Shown here: one piece after another, positions 13,499 to 25,070 of the stretch | Layout: the number at the start of each line of letters is the position of its first letter | Numbering within the stretch: position 1 is the stretch's first letter | Assembly: GCF_040115645.1 (NCBI RefSeq) | Contig: NC_089553.1 | Coordinates: forward strand, 124,001-188,000 | DNA: 64,000 nt | DNA from: Euwallacea fornicatus | Lineage: Eukaryota > Arthropoda > Insecta > Coleoptera > Curculionidae | Direction: 5' to 3' | Program-made: the position numbers and the translations under genes | The notes under the pieces: model-generated | Seen by the model: only the letters and a program-made list of their open reading frames with translations | Told to the model about the DNA's origin: nothing | Database searches by the model: none

Positions 13499-14196
13499 TT
13501 TTCGAATTAATCTGCTTATGTCTTCTTTTTAAATTTAATTTTAAGCAAACCTTGTTAAAAAAATTTCCGTTTCTAATACTTTGTGGATTTATTTTGGTTT
13601 TTAAAGTTTTGTGTATATGTGAGGTTAGAAAATGATGTTTAAACGTGTTGTTTGCATAGAACATTTTCCGTCCCACTTAATGTTTATTTAAAGGACAAGG
13701 ACAGAATGAGCCTCTACAAAGTTCTTAAAGCATCTTAGATCATATTTATTATATACTAATCAAGAACGTTATTAATGGTACATCATTAACTCTGTAATTT
13801 ATACTAATTTTTTTTTATCATTAATTACAACTATAAACACAAAAAGCAGAGCTAATAACTTAAACTAGACAAAGTAGTACACAAAAATTTGAAAGTTTTG
13901 AATTCTTTGAAAATAAGATACATTAAAATGTTCGTGACCCATAAAAAAAAAATTCAAAAATGAAGACGTTGGATGACATCAAAATTCTGTACCTAATAGA
14001 AGGGCCACAATATTAAATAAAAGAATAGTGGATGACTTAATAATTGGGAAGCATTATTTTACTTTAGAAGATATTACGTACTACCGAAGAAACTAGACAT
14101 ATCAGGTGAAAATGTAATTTGTACTTATTACACAGCCAACATATTGTGATAATGATACAAACATGTATTTTCCTAGCGTATAGAAAGTTAATCAAA
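13499..14196. other. Spacer between MPHOSPH6 and the GTSF1-like gene
   Basis: This AT-rich spacer upstream of MPHOSPH6 should hold its promoter. A frame at 13491-13676 (-) has no family resemblance and runs straight into MPHOSPH6. I call nothing here. Confidence 0.5.
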
Positions 14197-17100
14197 CTAA
14201 GATGTATATTCGTTATCCCAATTTTCATACTCCAAATTCCAATACCTAATGTTTTGTAAATTGGCTTCGTGCATCAACTCTTCCGATTCCTTAAGTTTTT
14301 CTTCTGGAAAATCTGGTTTGCAAGGACAATTTGGCAAATGTTTTTCCAAAATTTCATTTGATCTACAAAAAAAATTAAAAATTGCATAAAAACTGATACT
14401 GACAAGTAAAAGGGAAATACATACAGTACCGAGCAAAAGTGGAGAAACATTTAAATTTTTGTAATATTTTAAATAAGTATTAAAAATAAAAACATATTTT
14501 ATTTTTTTAAATAAGTACTAGATAAATGTAACTTAAAAGTAAAACAAAAGAATTTTTCCTACTCACAATAACATTATACTGAGTGATATTTGAAAAAACG
14601 ACGAGCAAAAGTAAAGAAACATTATGAAGAAAAATAGTTAACTATAAAACTAGTTAATATTTAGTAGAGTAGCCTTTATTTTTGATAACCTCTAAACATC
14701 TTCTCATGGAACCAATAAGTTTCTCAATAGTTTCCTTCGGTACAGTGTTCCAAGCTTTTTAATGGCCTCAAAGAGTTCAGCACTATTTTTGAATTTTTCA
14801 GGATGTTGGACGCGGATTTTCTGATCAATTAAATCCCATAAGTTTTCTATGGAGTTCAAATCGGGGCTCTGTGCCGGCCACTTCATGACTGTAACTCCTT
14901 CGTCTTCAAAAAATTTTTTTACAATTTTTACCGTAGCTTCGGACCATTATCGTGTTGAAAACACCAACGTAAAGGCATATTGTCTTCTGCATACGGCAGC
15001 ATTGTGTCAGCTAAAATCTCCAAGTATTTGTATCGATCCATGATTCCGTTAATTTTGATAATAGGTCTCATTTCCCAACCAGAAAAACACCCCCATATTT
15101 GAACATTTCCTCCACCGTGCTTAATGGTGCCCAAAGTATACTTCGGATCGAAACGTTTGTTAGCAGGACGTCTCACCCATAAAATACCATCCGAGGAATG
15201 CAAATTAAATTTACTTTCATCGGAAAATAATATGATATTCCACTTTGATTGGGACCAGTTTAAATGATCATGTGCAAATTGGTCCGATTTTTCTTTGAAA
15301 TAAAAGGTTTTTTAGAAGGCTTTCTTGCCGGAAGGCCACCCTCCTTCAGACGTCTTCGAATTGTGTGAACACCAACATCAATATCGTCTAGTTCCGATTT
15401 AATACGTACTGCGGTAAGAAATGGACTTTGCTTTACACGATTTATAATTTTCTTATCAGTCTTGGGTGTTGTTTTTCTTGGTCTTCCAGTTTTTGGTGGA
15501 CTTAATAGAGATTTTCGTAGACGATACAACTTAAGAGTTTTAGATATAACCGATCGATTTAAGTTCAACTGCTCGGCAATGGTCTTTTGTTTTATACCGG
15601 CCTGGAACTTTGATATTATTAATTGTTTTATATCTAACGACAAATTAACACCTTTGGGCATTGTCACAATATTTACTTTTCGGCAATAACACTGAAAAAT
15701 CAACTGGTCACTTTAGCACCTAAAGATTAAAAGGGAATTTCAAATTTGTTTCTTTACTTTTGCTCGTCGCCAAATTGAAAAAAAAAAACAATCTATTTGC
15801 TTTTTGGTGCTGGTAGTAAACAACCATCGTAGTCATATTTGGAAAATAAATAATAAGAATATATTTTTTATAATTCAATAAACAGTTTCTCCACTTTTGC
15901 TTGGTACTGTATATGAATTGATGGAAGAGGTAATAACAAAAACTGCCATTGGTATTCGCATATGTTTCAAGAATTAACCACTCAGATTCTGCCTGAATTG
16001 TGAAATTACTGTAGTACTACCAACTACATGAAGTGAGTAAATTTATTGGGACATATCTTTTCAATGCCATGACGCAATAGAATTGATTGTCACAAATACA
16101 CCATTAATTTGAGTACAAGTGAAATCTAAACATTCCACCAGTTTTATCAGGATTTCTCAGTAATACCTATCAGATGTTGACATTGAATGTCGGAGGTGAC
16201 AGAGGTCAGTCTGTAGACCAGCTACAATTTTGATACTATTTCATTCGAACGATATCACATACAAAAAATCATGATATCACATACAAAAAATCACGTAACT
16301 AATTATTTAAAATGTGTACCGGATCTTCCAATTTCCTTAATTAAGACAAGTGCAATTGCAAATATCACTATGGTAAAAGATAGCTATTTCAAATTCCCCT
16401 TCAACATAACTCTATTATCATGTCAGATATCGGAAAAGTGGCATTATGAAATGCATTTATTCTTAATTTTTTTACACTGTCGCTGCAACATTGGCATGTA
16501 ACATGAGAAATTTAACTTTCTTTTTGAGAAGTCAATTCTTTTGAGGATTTTCACATTAACTATTACTCAACATGCTCAGTACTTGAAGACTTATAATAAA
16601 ACCTTTAGCTTATGGATTCTTTTTGATTGGTTGAGGAGATACAAATTCTAGTAGTCCGCTTTAAGAAATAAAACAGTTTTAGAAGAAAAAAACAATTTCA
16701 GAAAATATTGGATTTTTTAAAACATTTCTCGAACCAGTCAGAATTTTCTAAAGTTTAAAGAATTGTTTAGTCACATGTTAAAAATATACAAGTTTAGCTC
16801 TATTTTACTATCTTCACATCTATAATAGATTTCAAAATTCCAATGGAAAACAGTGAATTTGAATAACACTGTATACAAATGTTTGATTTACAAATGAATG
16901 AAGAAGAAAAATTTAAACTTCATTTCGTATTTAGTCACATATTTGCACGCCGAGAATAAGTTAAACTGAAATAGAAATCTTACCTGAAAAAATGCATTGC
17001 ATTATACGGACATGAAACATAAGTAGGATAATTTTTCCTACAACGTATGATGTGACGCTGCAATGAACTTTCACACATCTTGTGTTGGAAATTAAAGGGG

Positions 17101-17752
17101 CAAGTAGCCAACTCTTCCCTTCCAAATTTGACTATAGGAAGATATGGGAATGACCTGCGAAATTATGATAATATATTCAATTGTACAGTTCTTACTAACT
17201 CTCTTTTAAAAGAAAAGAAAATTAATTTGGACTCTCAGAAAAATGTGCTGAATACCAGTCAGGCCTTGCATATATTTCTAACTTTATATGATGATTGGCA
17301 AGTGATGTTTTTTTCTAATGAAACATATCTATTATTAATCACAATTTGGCTTACAAAAGAAAAGTAGTCTTGACTGTCTATTAGTAATAAGGAAATCTAC
17401 GATATCAATCCAAAGGGCCAAGATACTTGTTTTCACTTACATTTTAATTATGGGGAAATAAGTTTATAGAAGAACTTATAAACAAAACCTTAAGAAACGC
17501 AAAATGTGCTTTTTACTGAAATTTATCCAGTTTTTTTTATAAAAAAAACTTTTAGAATTTTTCAAATAAAAAATTGATTATATGTATGTCACAATGACAT
17601 GATAGATGTTGTCATTACGTCAGATCAGTTTAAAAAAACATGATTATATCGGTAACTCTTCTGTCTAGGCGCTTTAGACAAAGATAGCAATATATTCAAG
17701 TTGCTCAATAACCTATGAAGAATAAAGCATAAAGTGACATACCATCTTTCAT
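14197..17752 (-). CDS. GTSF1/Asterix-like CHHC zinc-finger protein (piRNA pathway)
   Basis: Three exons join in matching phases: 17752-17743 (10 bases, ATG AAA GAT G), 17131-16984 and 14362-14197. They give about 107 residues. Two CHHC (U11-48K-type) zinc knuckles are visible. The first is CPFNFQHKM...LQRHIIRC; the second is CPYNAMHFFR, continuing across the last splice into EILEKHLPNC. The C-terminus is acidic with a Trp-containing tail (YENWDNE), like the DEDWD tail of GTSF1. In flies Asterix and in mammals GTSF1 work with Piwi proteins in transposon silencing, and GTSF1 stimulates Piwi slicing. The last intron is about 2.6 kb and contains a Tc1 element in the same orientation. The zinc fingers are firm; the tiny first exon is inferred from ATG, donor and phase only. 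Direct read-through into the DNA between the Tc1 and the last exon gives a hydrophobic frame that I reject. Confidence 0.8.
14424..15909 (-). mobile_element. Tc1-like transposon with IR/DR ends, near-intact
   Basis: The element is 1486 bases, bounded by TA target duplications. Outer inverted repeats start CAGTACCGAGCAAAAGTGGA at the left; the right end reads the same on the other strand with one change in that stretch. Inner copies of the motif (GACGAGCAAAAGTAAAGAAA near 14602, and its complement near 15750) make it an IR/DR-type element like Sleeping Beauty. The minus strand encodes a transposase starting MPKGVNLSLDIKQL at about 15661. It has paired-like helix-turn-helix regions, GRPRKTTPK, the catalytic blocks FSDESKF, QHDNGPK and SPDLNSIENLW, and a DD34E-like spacing. 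Three frame breaks (near 15265, 14930 and 14760) disable it. It lies in the last intron of the GTSF1-like gene. Few lesions and well-matched ends suggest a fairly recent insertion. Confidence 0.88.
14650..15703 (-). pseudogene. Tc1 transposase, broken by three frameshifts
   Basis: The reading frame is carried in three pieces: about 15703-15260, 15203-14928 and 14886-14704 (followed by KNKGYS further down). Each piece begins where the previous fails, with no other large loss. Catalytic acidic residues are visible in FSDESKF, QHDNG and NSIENLW. The product would be a cut-and-paste transposase. It is inactive as it stands. Confidence 0.8.
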
Positions 17753-17924
17753 CTTGAAAAGTATAAATCCTCATTTCTCATTTGTAATTTGCAGTTTCTT
17801 TTCAATTAATTTTACTATAAAAAAGTTCGTTGTTTGTGAGACTGAAGTGAGCTTACCTAAGCATTGATTAAAATAGTGAAAAAATAAAAAATACTCTCCA
17901 GAGAATCCCCGAATTGGAACTCAA
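17753..17924. promoter_or_regulatory. Probable shared divergent promoter, GTSF1-like / Usp16-45
   Basis: The GTSF1-like start (17752, minus) and the first inferred Usp16-45 5'UTR exon (ending at a GTAAGT donor at 17925, plus) lie back to back within less than 200 bases. This makes a bidirectional promoter likely. No TATA box or defined factor site is claimed. The 5'UTR intron would run 17925-18046, with acceptor CTTCAG ten bases before the ATG at 18056. Confidence 0.4.
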
Positions 17925-18055
17925 GTAAGTCTATAGCATTCTTTAATCATTTATAATTTTAAAAAATCCAAAGGTTATCTCTTATTCACACTATAACAAC
18001 GTGCATTGTCTTTAAGTCCCTTTAAATTCCACTCATCATTCTTCAGTCCTAAACA

Positions 18056-21000
18056 ATGAGCAAGAAAAGCAAACACCAAAAGGACCCCTCTAATGCCAAT
18101 GACTCCTCAGACTCTGGCGATGAGAACCAGAATGTTGTCGAATGCATCCACGTTAATAAAGCCGTAGATTTACAGAGAGTGAAGAAATATATCACCAAGA
18201 CTGGTTTCCATACTGAATGTGAAGAATGCACTAAACAGCCATTAGATCCAGATTTTGCAGACCTGGAACTAGATCAGTCTCTATGGTTGTGTTTGAAATG
18301 TGGAAATCAGGGCTGCAGTCGAGGCAAATGTCAGCATGCATTGGCACATAATACTACACCGCATTCTGATTCCCATGCTTTGTGTGTTAATACCACAATT
18401 TGGAGTATATGGTGCTATGACTGTGATAATGAAGTAAATGTAACTTGTAAAAAAAAGTTACTGGAAGCTGTCGAGTATCTGAGAAAACATGCTGAGTCAA
18501 ATAGGTCAAAGCAAGCACCTGTACCAATGATTACTGAAAAAGTAAGTAATATTGTGAATTGTATGTTTTACAAGTTATGGTTGTTGCAATTATATATATT
18601 GTGAGTTGTTTAACACAGAGTGTCTCAGAATTAGATGTAGGTATCTCAGAGGATGATTGTGCAAACATAATGTGACCAATGTGTTCCAAAAGACTTAGTC
18701 TCATTTAAAGGGTGAGTCCTGAAGATGTTTTTTTATTGATTTAATGAAAACAGGTGTTATAAAATTTTAAACATTATTTAGATTTTTATGAACTCAATAT
18801 TTAAAAGAGTCTAGGTCTATTAAGAGGCTTACAAACACACACACATAGGGTCAAAAGCACATGGACAGAGCTGGACAGGATTAAGTCTGGTAGTCTGTAG
18901 AAGTGTTCTATCCTGACTCTTACTTGTCTAAGCCTATTGAGGAACATAAGAGACAGGCCTAAAATCACTAGTATTCTGCTAAGTTTTTCGTTTTTTATTA
19001 GTTAATTAAATTAAAATTAGCTTGAAAGCTAGTGTTTGTCCATTGCAATAGATATTATCTACTTGATTATCAGTACCTTTCTACTTTCTTTAATACCAAC
19101 TTTAGTTCTAAGCCTAGTTATTGGAAATACAGTTATTGTTATCATATATAATAGGTACAACAAATATCTAAACCTAATAAATAGTTTATTCTAATATATT
19201 TATTTATAAAGCACTAAAAGGGCTAAAAGTTCAAGGGATACTAATGTCATGATTTTGTCATAGAATCTCCCACTAAAATACCTGTATCTAAATTTGAAGC
19301 ACACAGCATATATATGATGAATTTCAGCTTATGGATGAAGTTACTACACTCCCTTTGAAACCAAACTCAAGCACTGGAGCATTTCCAAAGGTCCCTTTAG
19401 CAGGTCTAAACAGCCTTCCAAGAGCCAGAGGCTTAACCAATTTAGGAAACACATGCTTTTTCAACTCAGTAATGCAATGTTTAGGCCAAACCCCGTATTT
19501 AGTGCAATTGTTGGATGAATCAGCATGTGCCCAACAGTTTCAGTTGTCAGGTGGCATCATCAAGGTTAAAGACAAAGCTGAGATTCCTATACCATCTTTA
19601 GAGGGTAATGAATAAGTTAACTAAGTGATGATAATAAATTGTTCATGGAAAAGATAATATTTCAAAAAGGCGCTTCTTCGTAAATAAGGGTTGGATATTG
19701 ATCTTGAATAAATGCTATTGTCTTAAGGATATACAGGGTAAAAAAATCACTATAAAATAATGACATGCCAACCTTCTACATTAATACCTTGTGTAATTTG
19801 GGAACTTTGGTTCTTATGACATTTGATTACTTTGGTTGAGATCTTCACAGATGGTCACCAGTTTTGACTGTTTTAATACTAAAATAAAATTAAATTTAAA
19901 CAATTTGTATTGTCTTATAGGTTATAGTAAGTTACTTTTTTGTAGACCTAAAAGATAAAAATTGCCAAAACTTGTCTTGAATATCAACCAAAGTTCTAAA
20001 ATTATCCTAGCTTCCAAATGCAGTGGGTAAAATATAACCGTTTTTCTATTGAGTTGTTCACCACACACTGGACGCCCAATCACCACTGATAACGATAAAA
20101 TAAAGACCTTAATCGAAGCTAATCGGCGTATGACAACTCGAGAAATAGCAGAAAATGTGAACATATCGAATTCAACCGTTTCTCTGCATTTAAAAAAGCT
20201 TGAGTACGTTAGCAAATTGGATGTTTGGGTTCCTCACGAATTGAAAGAAATTCACCTCACTTAATGTATTAACATATGCGATTCTTTGCTGAATCATAAT
20301 CAAAACGACCCACTTCTAAAAAGAGTCATAACGGGTGATGAAAAATTGGTGGATTGTCTACGATAACGTAGTTCGAAAACGATCATGGACCAAATAAGAT
20401 AAACCTGCGCAATCGACGTCCAAAACCAATATTCATCAAAAGAAAATTTTGCTATCTGTGTGGTGGGACTACAAGGGTATTCTTTATTTTGAACTGCTTC
20501 CGAGAAACCAAACTATTGATTCGAATGTTTACTGTCGTCAGCTATCGAAATTGAACAAAGAAATCAAAAGAAAACGTCCTAAACTCGCCAATCGCAAAGG
20601 GGTACTGTTCCATCATGATAACTTTAGACCCCATACGTCTTTAATAACGCGTCAGATATTATTGAAACTAAATTGGGAACTGATACCTCATCCACCATAC
20701 AGCCCTGATTTGGCGCCATCAGGTTATTATTTGTTTCGTTCTTTTCAAAATCATTTGAATGGTAAAAATTTCGATTCTGATCAAGCAATTAAAAATGAGT
20801 TAAATCAATTTTTTACTTCTAAAAATCAAGGCTTTTTCGAACGCGGAATTTTCCAATTTGCTGAAAGATGGCAAAAGGTCATCCACCAAGATGGCCACTA
20901 CATCATTAATTAATATTTATCATTAATATAAATATATTCATTAAAAAAAAAACAAAAAATACGACATTAATTATCGAACAACCCAATATATCTTGTATAT

Positions 21001-23282
21001 ACTTGAAAAAATTATTGTTATTCAAGATCAATTTCCAACTCATTTTAGAAGAAATGACTTTCTAAAATTTCTTTATATGAATTTTGGCTAAGGTATTTCC
21101 CAGATACAGACCCTCAAAACTTATGAAAAATTTTCCCGCGTCAATTTTCTCCGTGACCAGTGTAGTTTATTGGTAATTGTATAGGAGAAACTGAGACATG
21201 GAAGCCGCTGACACAAGCTTTAGCCGAAACCCTGCATGAGTTGCAAAGTGGAAGAGCAGAAGTGTATAACCCAAGACATTTGTTGCAAAAATTAACTTGG
21301 AAATTGCCTCAATTTGGTGGAGGAGAACAGCATGATTCTCATGAGTTATTGAGACATTTATTGGCAGCTGTTCAGGAGGAGGATCAAAAGAGGTTTAAGG
21401 CAGTTATTTTGGGAAAATTAGGTACGTGAGAATTAGTTTTTAATATTTGAGGAAGGGGCGAGACATTTTACTTCAATAAATGAAAAAATTAGCTTAAATA
21501 TATTTTTATGAATCTAATCTGATTCAGGATTAAGAAAATCCGACCCATCTACTGTGGACGACGAACAAAAACAAATTGTCAAGTTCTATGGCCAACAAGT
21601 ATCTGAAAGGCTTCAAGCTACTGAGCAGGTCTTCAGGGGAGTTTTAGTAAGCATCCTGCAGTGCCAAACCTGTTACCATCTCTCACATAGAGAGGAAAAG
21701 TTCCTGGATTTAAGCCTGCCCATTTCTGAGAAACAAGTAGCCCCAGTTTTGTGGAGAAAAGCCGAAGATAACGAGGGTAACAAACCATCAAAGTATCAAA
21801 TGAAAAAAGAGAAACGCGCGGAAAGAAAAAAGAAAAAACAAAAACACTATAAGAACAATAATCTTTTGATCATGAATGTAGATAATGGGGATAACAATAC
21901 GGATGTGCAGATGGAAAATAAGTCTGACAGTGAGGAATCTGATGCAGATATTGAGGATAATGTTGAGGATTCCTGCAACAACATAGTTATCGCTTTACCG
22001 GCTCCAGGGGAAGATTTTTCAACCAAAGGCGGTGAATCGGGCTACAACTCTGATAAAGTGGAGAACAGTAGTCCTGATTCGAATCGTATTAATTCCCCCA
22101 GCGAAGCGAACGTGGATGATAGCGGGGTTCCAAGTCCAGCGGCTGTCAATAATATCCCCAATAGTCTGAATAATAGCCCGGCTTCTAGTGAGACTAACGT
22201 GGATATGGGCAGTCCCTTGTTGGGGTCCACTAGCCCAGATGATGAGTATCAAAACCAGAATGGGTAAGTGTTTCTCTTTTAATCCTACGATCAACTCTTA
22301 AAAGCAATTTTATGCGACGTAGGGCTTACACTCGTGCAGTGTCCCGTTTAGCCTTCACAGAGAAAACTGACCTCAAGACCGATCTAAGGAAGCTTAGCCT
22401 GCTTAACGATGGAGACAGCCACAAGGTTAATCAGGTTTTCGAACAGCCTGAAGATGGCGCTTGTGCAATGGAAACCTCCAGCGACATGGTACATGCTTCA
22501 TACAATTTCCTCAAACACCTTCGTGATTTTTATCATCAATTAGATGGAGCAAGACGAAGACTTTTGCGACGATGCCACATCATACGAAAGTACCTTAGCA
22601 CCGAGGTACCAATGTGAAGAAAACGAGTGTTCCGTGGAATCTTGTCTCAACCAATTCACTGAGTGCGAACTAATGATGGGCAGTAATAAAGTAGGCTGTG
22701 ATCGATGTACTAAAAGAAGTGGAAATAAAAAAACCGTCTGTACTGACACTTCCAAACAATTGCTCATCTTCAATCCCCCCGCAGTGTTAATTTTGCATCT
22801 TAAACGGTTTCAGGTAAGAAAATGAGCAGTTTGAGGGTGATTAAATTTCATTATTTTTCATTCCTTAGGTGTTTCATTACCGCTCAGCTAAAGTGTCAAA
22901 ATTCGTCAAATTTTCCACTCTACTGGACTTAGGTCCGTTCTGCTCAAAGCGATCTCAAAACCTGCCGTCCATTCAAGAAGGGCAAACCAAAGTGCTTTAC
23001 TCTCTTTATGGAGTGGTGGAGCACAGTGGAGGCATCCACGGAGGTCACTATGTCTCTTATATAAAAGTTAGACCTCCGCTTGAGGAGAACCATCCTCGTT
23101 GGAACTTCATTCCCAATAAACAGAAAAGGCAAATTATTCAGAACTTAAACGAAAGTAACAAAGAGCCTGAATTGACAAACGGAAAATGGTATTACGTTAG
23201 CGATTCTTATGTCAGTGAGGTGGCGGAGTCCAAGGTATTAAGCGCGCAAGCCTACTTATTGTTCTACGAAAGACTGGTGTAA
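18056..23282 (+). CDS. Usp16-45: Ubiquitin-specific protease Usp16-45
   Basis: Seven coding exons join in phase: 18056-18541, 19328-19604, 21185-21421, 21528-22263, 22323-22488, 22544-22813 and 22869-23282. They give 861 residues (human USP16 823, USP45 814). Residues about 25-145 form a ZnF-UBP domain with many Cys/His (WLCLKCGNQGCSRG, ALAHNTTPHSDSHALCVN) that binds the ubiquitin C-terminus. The catalytic Cys box is GLTNLGNTCFFNSVMQC (Cys about 205). The His box is HSGGIHGGHYVSY (His about 784), followed by WYYVSDSYV. A CxxC pair (QTCYH, GCDRC) suits the USP zinc ribbon. A long acidic/Lys-rich insert splits the catalytic domain, as in the USP16/45 family. Relatives deubiquitinate histone H2A or ERCC1. 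All key residues are present. The 55-base intron at 22489-22543 explains an apparent frameshift. Confidence 0.93.
19915..20986 (+). mobile_element. Mariner element, inactive, in a Usp16-45 intron
   Basis: A mariner transposase is readable on the plus strand. The helix-turn-helix part is GRPITTDNDKIKTLIEAN...TTREIAENVNIS with WVPHELKE (20049-20264). The catalytic part includes ITGDEK, SVWWDYKGILYFELLPRNQT, HHDNFRPHTS and YSPDLAPSGYYLF (20449-20913). Stops and frame changes occur between 20265 and 20448. The third catalytic Asp (usual APSDYHLF) is Gly, so even a repaired frame would be dead. The right end reads ...TTATCGAACAACCCAATA, a mariner-type terminus. The left end is unclear; the TAGGTTATAGTAAGTTAC stretch near 19918 is a diverged candidate. 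The element sits in the intron 19605-21184, in host gene orientation. Confidence 0.82.
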
Positions 23283-24060
23283 AGTGTTTAACTTCTTTCT
23301 TGATTTTGCTATATTGCGTGTATATGATTGTGACAGGTCTTAGTGATTATTTATGAAGATTATTTTACGATTATTATTACTATCCGAGCGAATTGAATTG
23401 TTCTGCTGAGAGGTTTCAGACTCATTGGAACTACAACTTTTCCAGTATTTTACAACAAAAAGCAAAGCCATGATGTATAGCGTAAGAATTGCGCTGCGGG
23501 TAATCTATCAAGACCGTAGTTGGTTTGAAGACCGATCTTTAACGTTTTAAATTATGGTTTCATTTTTATTAATATTGTTTAAGGAGTATCTGATATAAAA
23601 ATAAATTTTCATCCAATAAATTTTAGTTTTATTTTTCGAAGAGGAGGAAAAAACAACAGTCCGAATTTAGATTAATGAAGTTTCGTTTCCTCATCAAAAC
23701 CACGTGCCGTTCAGCTCTAGATAAATACTTTGCTTAAAACTTATAATACACACATCGACAAAGTAAGACTATTTTTTTTTAAATCATAAAGCTGATGCCA
23801 AGTGGTTTCACTTGTGGTTTAAACTATTCTACGTTAGCGTAAGTCCTCACTCTGTATACATATTTCAATTGTTTGAAAAAACGTACAAGTAAATGAATAA
23901 TTTTCTTACGGATAAGAAAAAATTATAATTTTGTACTCTGCTAAATTTTCAGGTTGATTCAATTTTGTTTCTTTGACATTAGCTGGTGTTTAACAAATGT
24001 TTTGAAAATACTGTGTTTTACCACGAAACGATCATATTTAACATTGGTTAAAATTAATCC
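23283..24060. other. 3' flank of Usp16-45
   Basis: This is the probable 3'UTR and downstream flank. An AATAAA-containing stretch occurs near 23600-23620. No other gene is visible. Confidence 0.5.
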
Positions 24061-24061
24061 A

Positions 24062-25070
24062 GTCGTAAACCTTCATCAACGCGGTTTGAAATAAATTAAG
24101 GTAGCTGAGCGCGTAGTTGTTTCTCGAAGTGTTACCAATCGATTACAGCAGAGCTTTAAGGAAACTGGAACTCCGACCAAACAACACTCAGAATGTGAAC
24201 GCATTATAACTGTAGCTCAAAATCAGTTTTTGATTTAAATAGCTAGGAAGAAAGCTATAATTACGGCACTTGAATTGGTTTGCAGATTTCTAATGAACAT
24301 ACCGCGTAACTATAGGCCGAGATAGTCTTAGAAATCGTTAAAATAAACCGCACCTTCATAGTTGAAGACCACTGAAATGTCCATTTCTCTGTAGAGACAA
24401 TCGCGCTGCAACATTAGATTGGCCCACAGTTTTATTCACTGACGAATCCAGATTTAAAGCTCACCAATATTCTCAACGAATAGAAGTGTGAAGACAGTCT
24501 GGAAATGTTGAACATTTACATGTGCAAGAACTCTATTTATATAGAGTTTGTACAATAATGGTATGGCCAGAATAATGATTGACGGCAGAACCGACTTCAT
24601 TTTTCCAAATCGATAATACATCGATACCACTGATGACTTTGCAGTCCGACGATTTGCTGGTTCTGTTAACCAAAACTTTCGCCTTATGCACAACGATGTT
24701 CGTCCACATGTCGCCGAAATTGTGGCAAACTGGTTGACCAGCGAAAGAATCGTGGCATTGCCACGGGTGGCACCATCGCCACGTCTGAATCCAATTGATC
24801 ATGCTAGAAACACGCTTTAACAAGTTTCGCTACATGTAACTAACTTTTACGGTGCTTTTCGAGTCCAGAGGGTACTGTTAAAAGAATGAAGATGCCGCAA
24901 GGATTACACAAAGATACTACAAGCGAAAATAACAATATCATTTTGAATATTGACCATAAAATTCAGGCTGTAAATAATGATTGTGAAGGCCATATTTTGT
25001 ATTAGATTTAATCTTTTTTGATTATTGAAAATGTTTTTTTTAAGTTAACAGAAAGTTATTTTTAGTTATA
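24062..25070 (+). mobile_element. Decayed Tc1-like transposase relic
   Basis: Across three frames the plus strand reads as a Tc1-family transposase. Pieces are AERVVVSRSVTNRLQQSFKE (helix-turn-helix, near 24110), WPTVLFTDESRF (first catalytic Asp, near 24420), MHNDVRPHVAEIVANWL (second Asp, near 24685) and SPRLNPIDHARN (third acidic site region, near 24780). Many stops and frameshifts occur. I found no clear inverted repeats of its own, and it abuts the next element at about 25070. It is older than the GTSF1-intron copy. Confidence 0.6.

Noticed and set aside
15910..16010. A minus-strand frame that would run through the Tc1 site into a hydrophobic stretch and on into 14362-14197, looking like a membrane protein broken by Tc1
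   Set aside because: Splicing 16984 directly to 14362 restores a complete CHHC finger of the GTSF1 family in perfect phase. The hydrophobic stretch is then intron sequence.
17080..17367. 95-codon plus-strand frame beginning MCWKLKGQ
   Set aside because: Its start lies antisense to the GTSF1-like finger exon, and the rest has no family resemblance.
22488..22544. Apparent +1 frameshift in Usp16-45
   Set aside because: It is explained by a 55-base GT-AG intron (22489-22543) that joins in phase 0.
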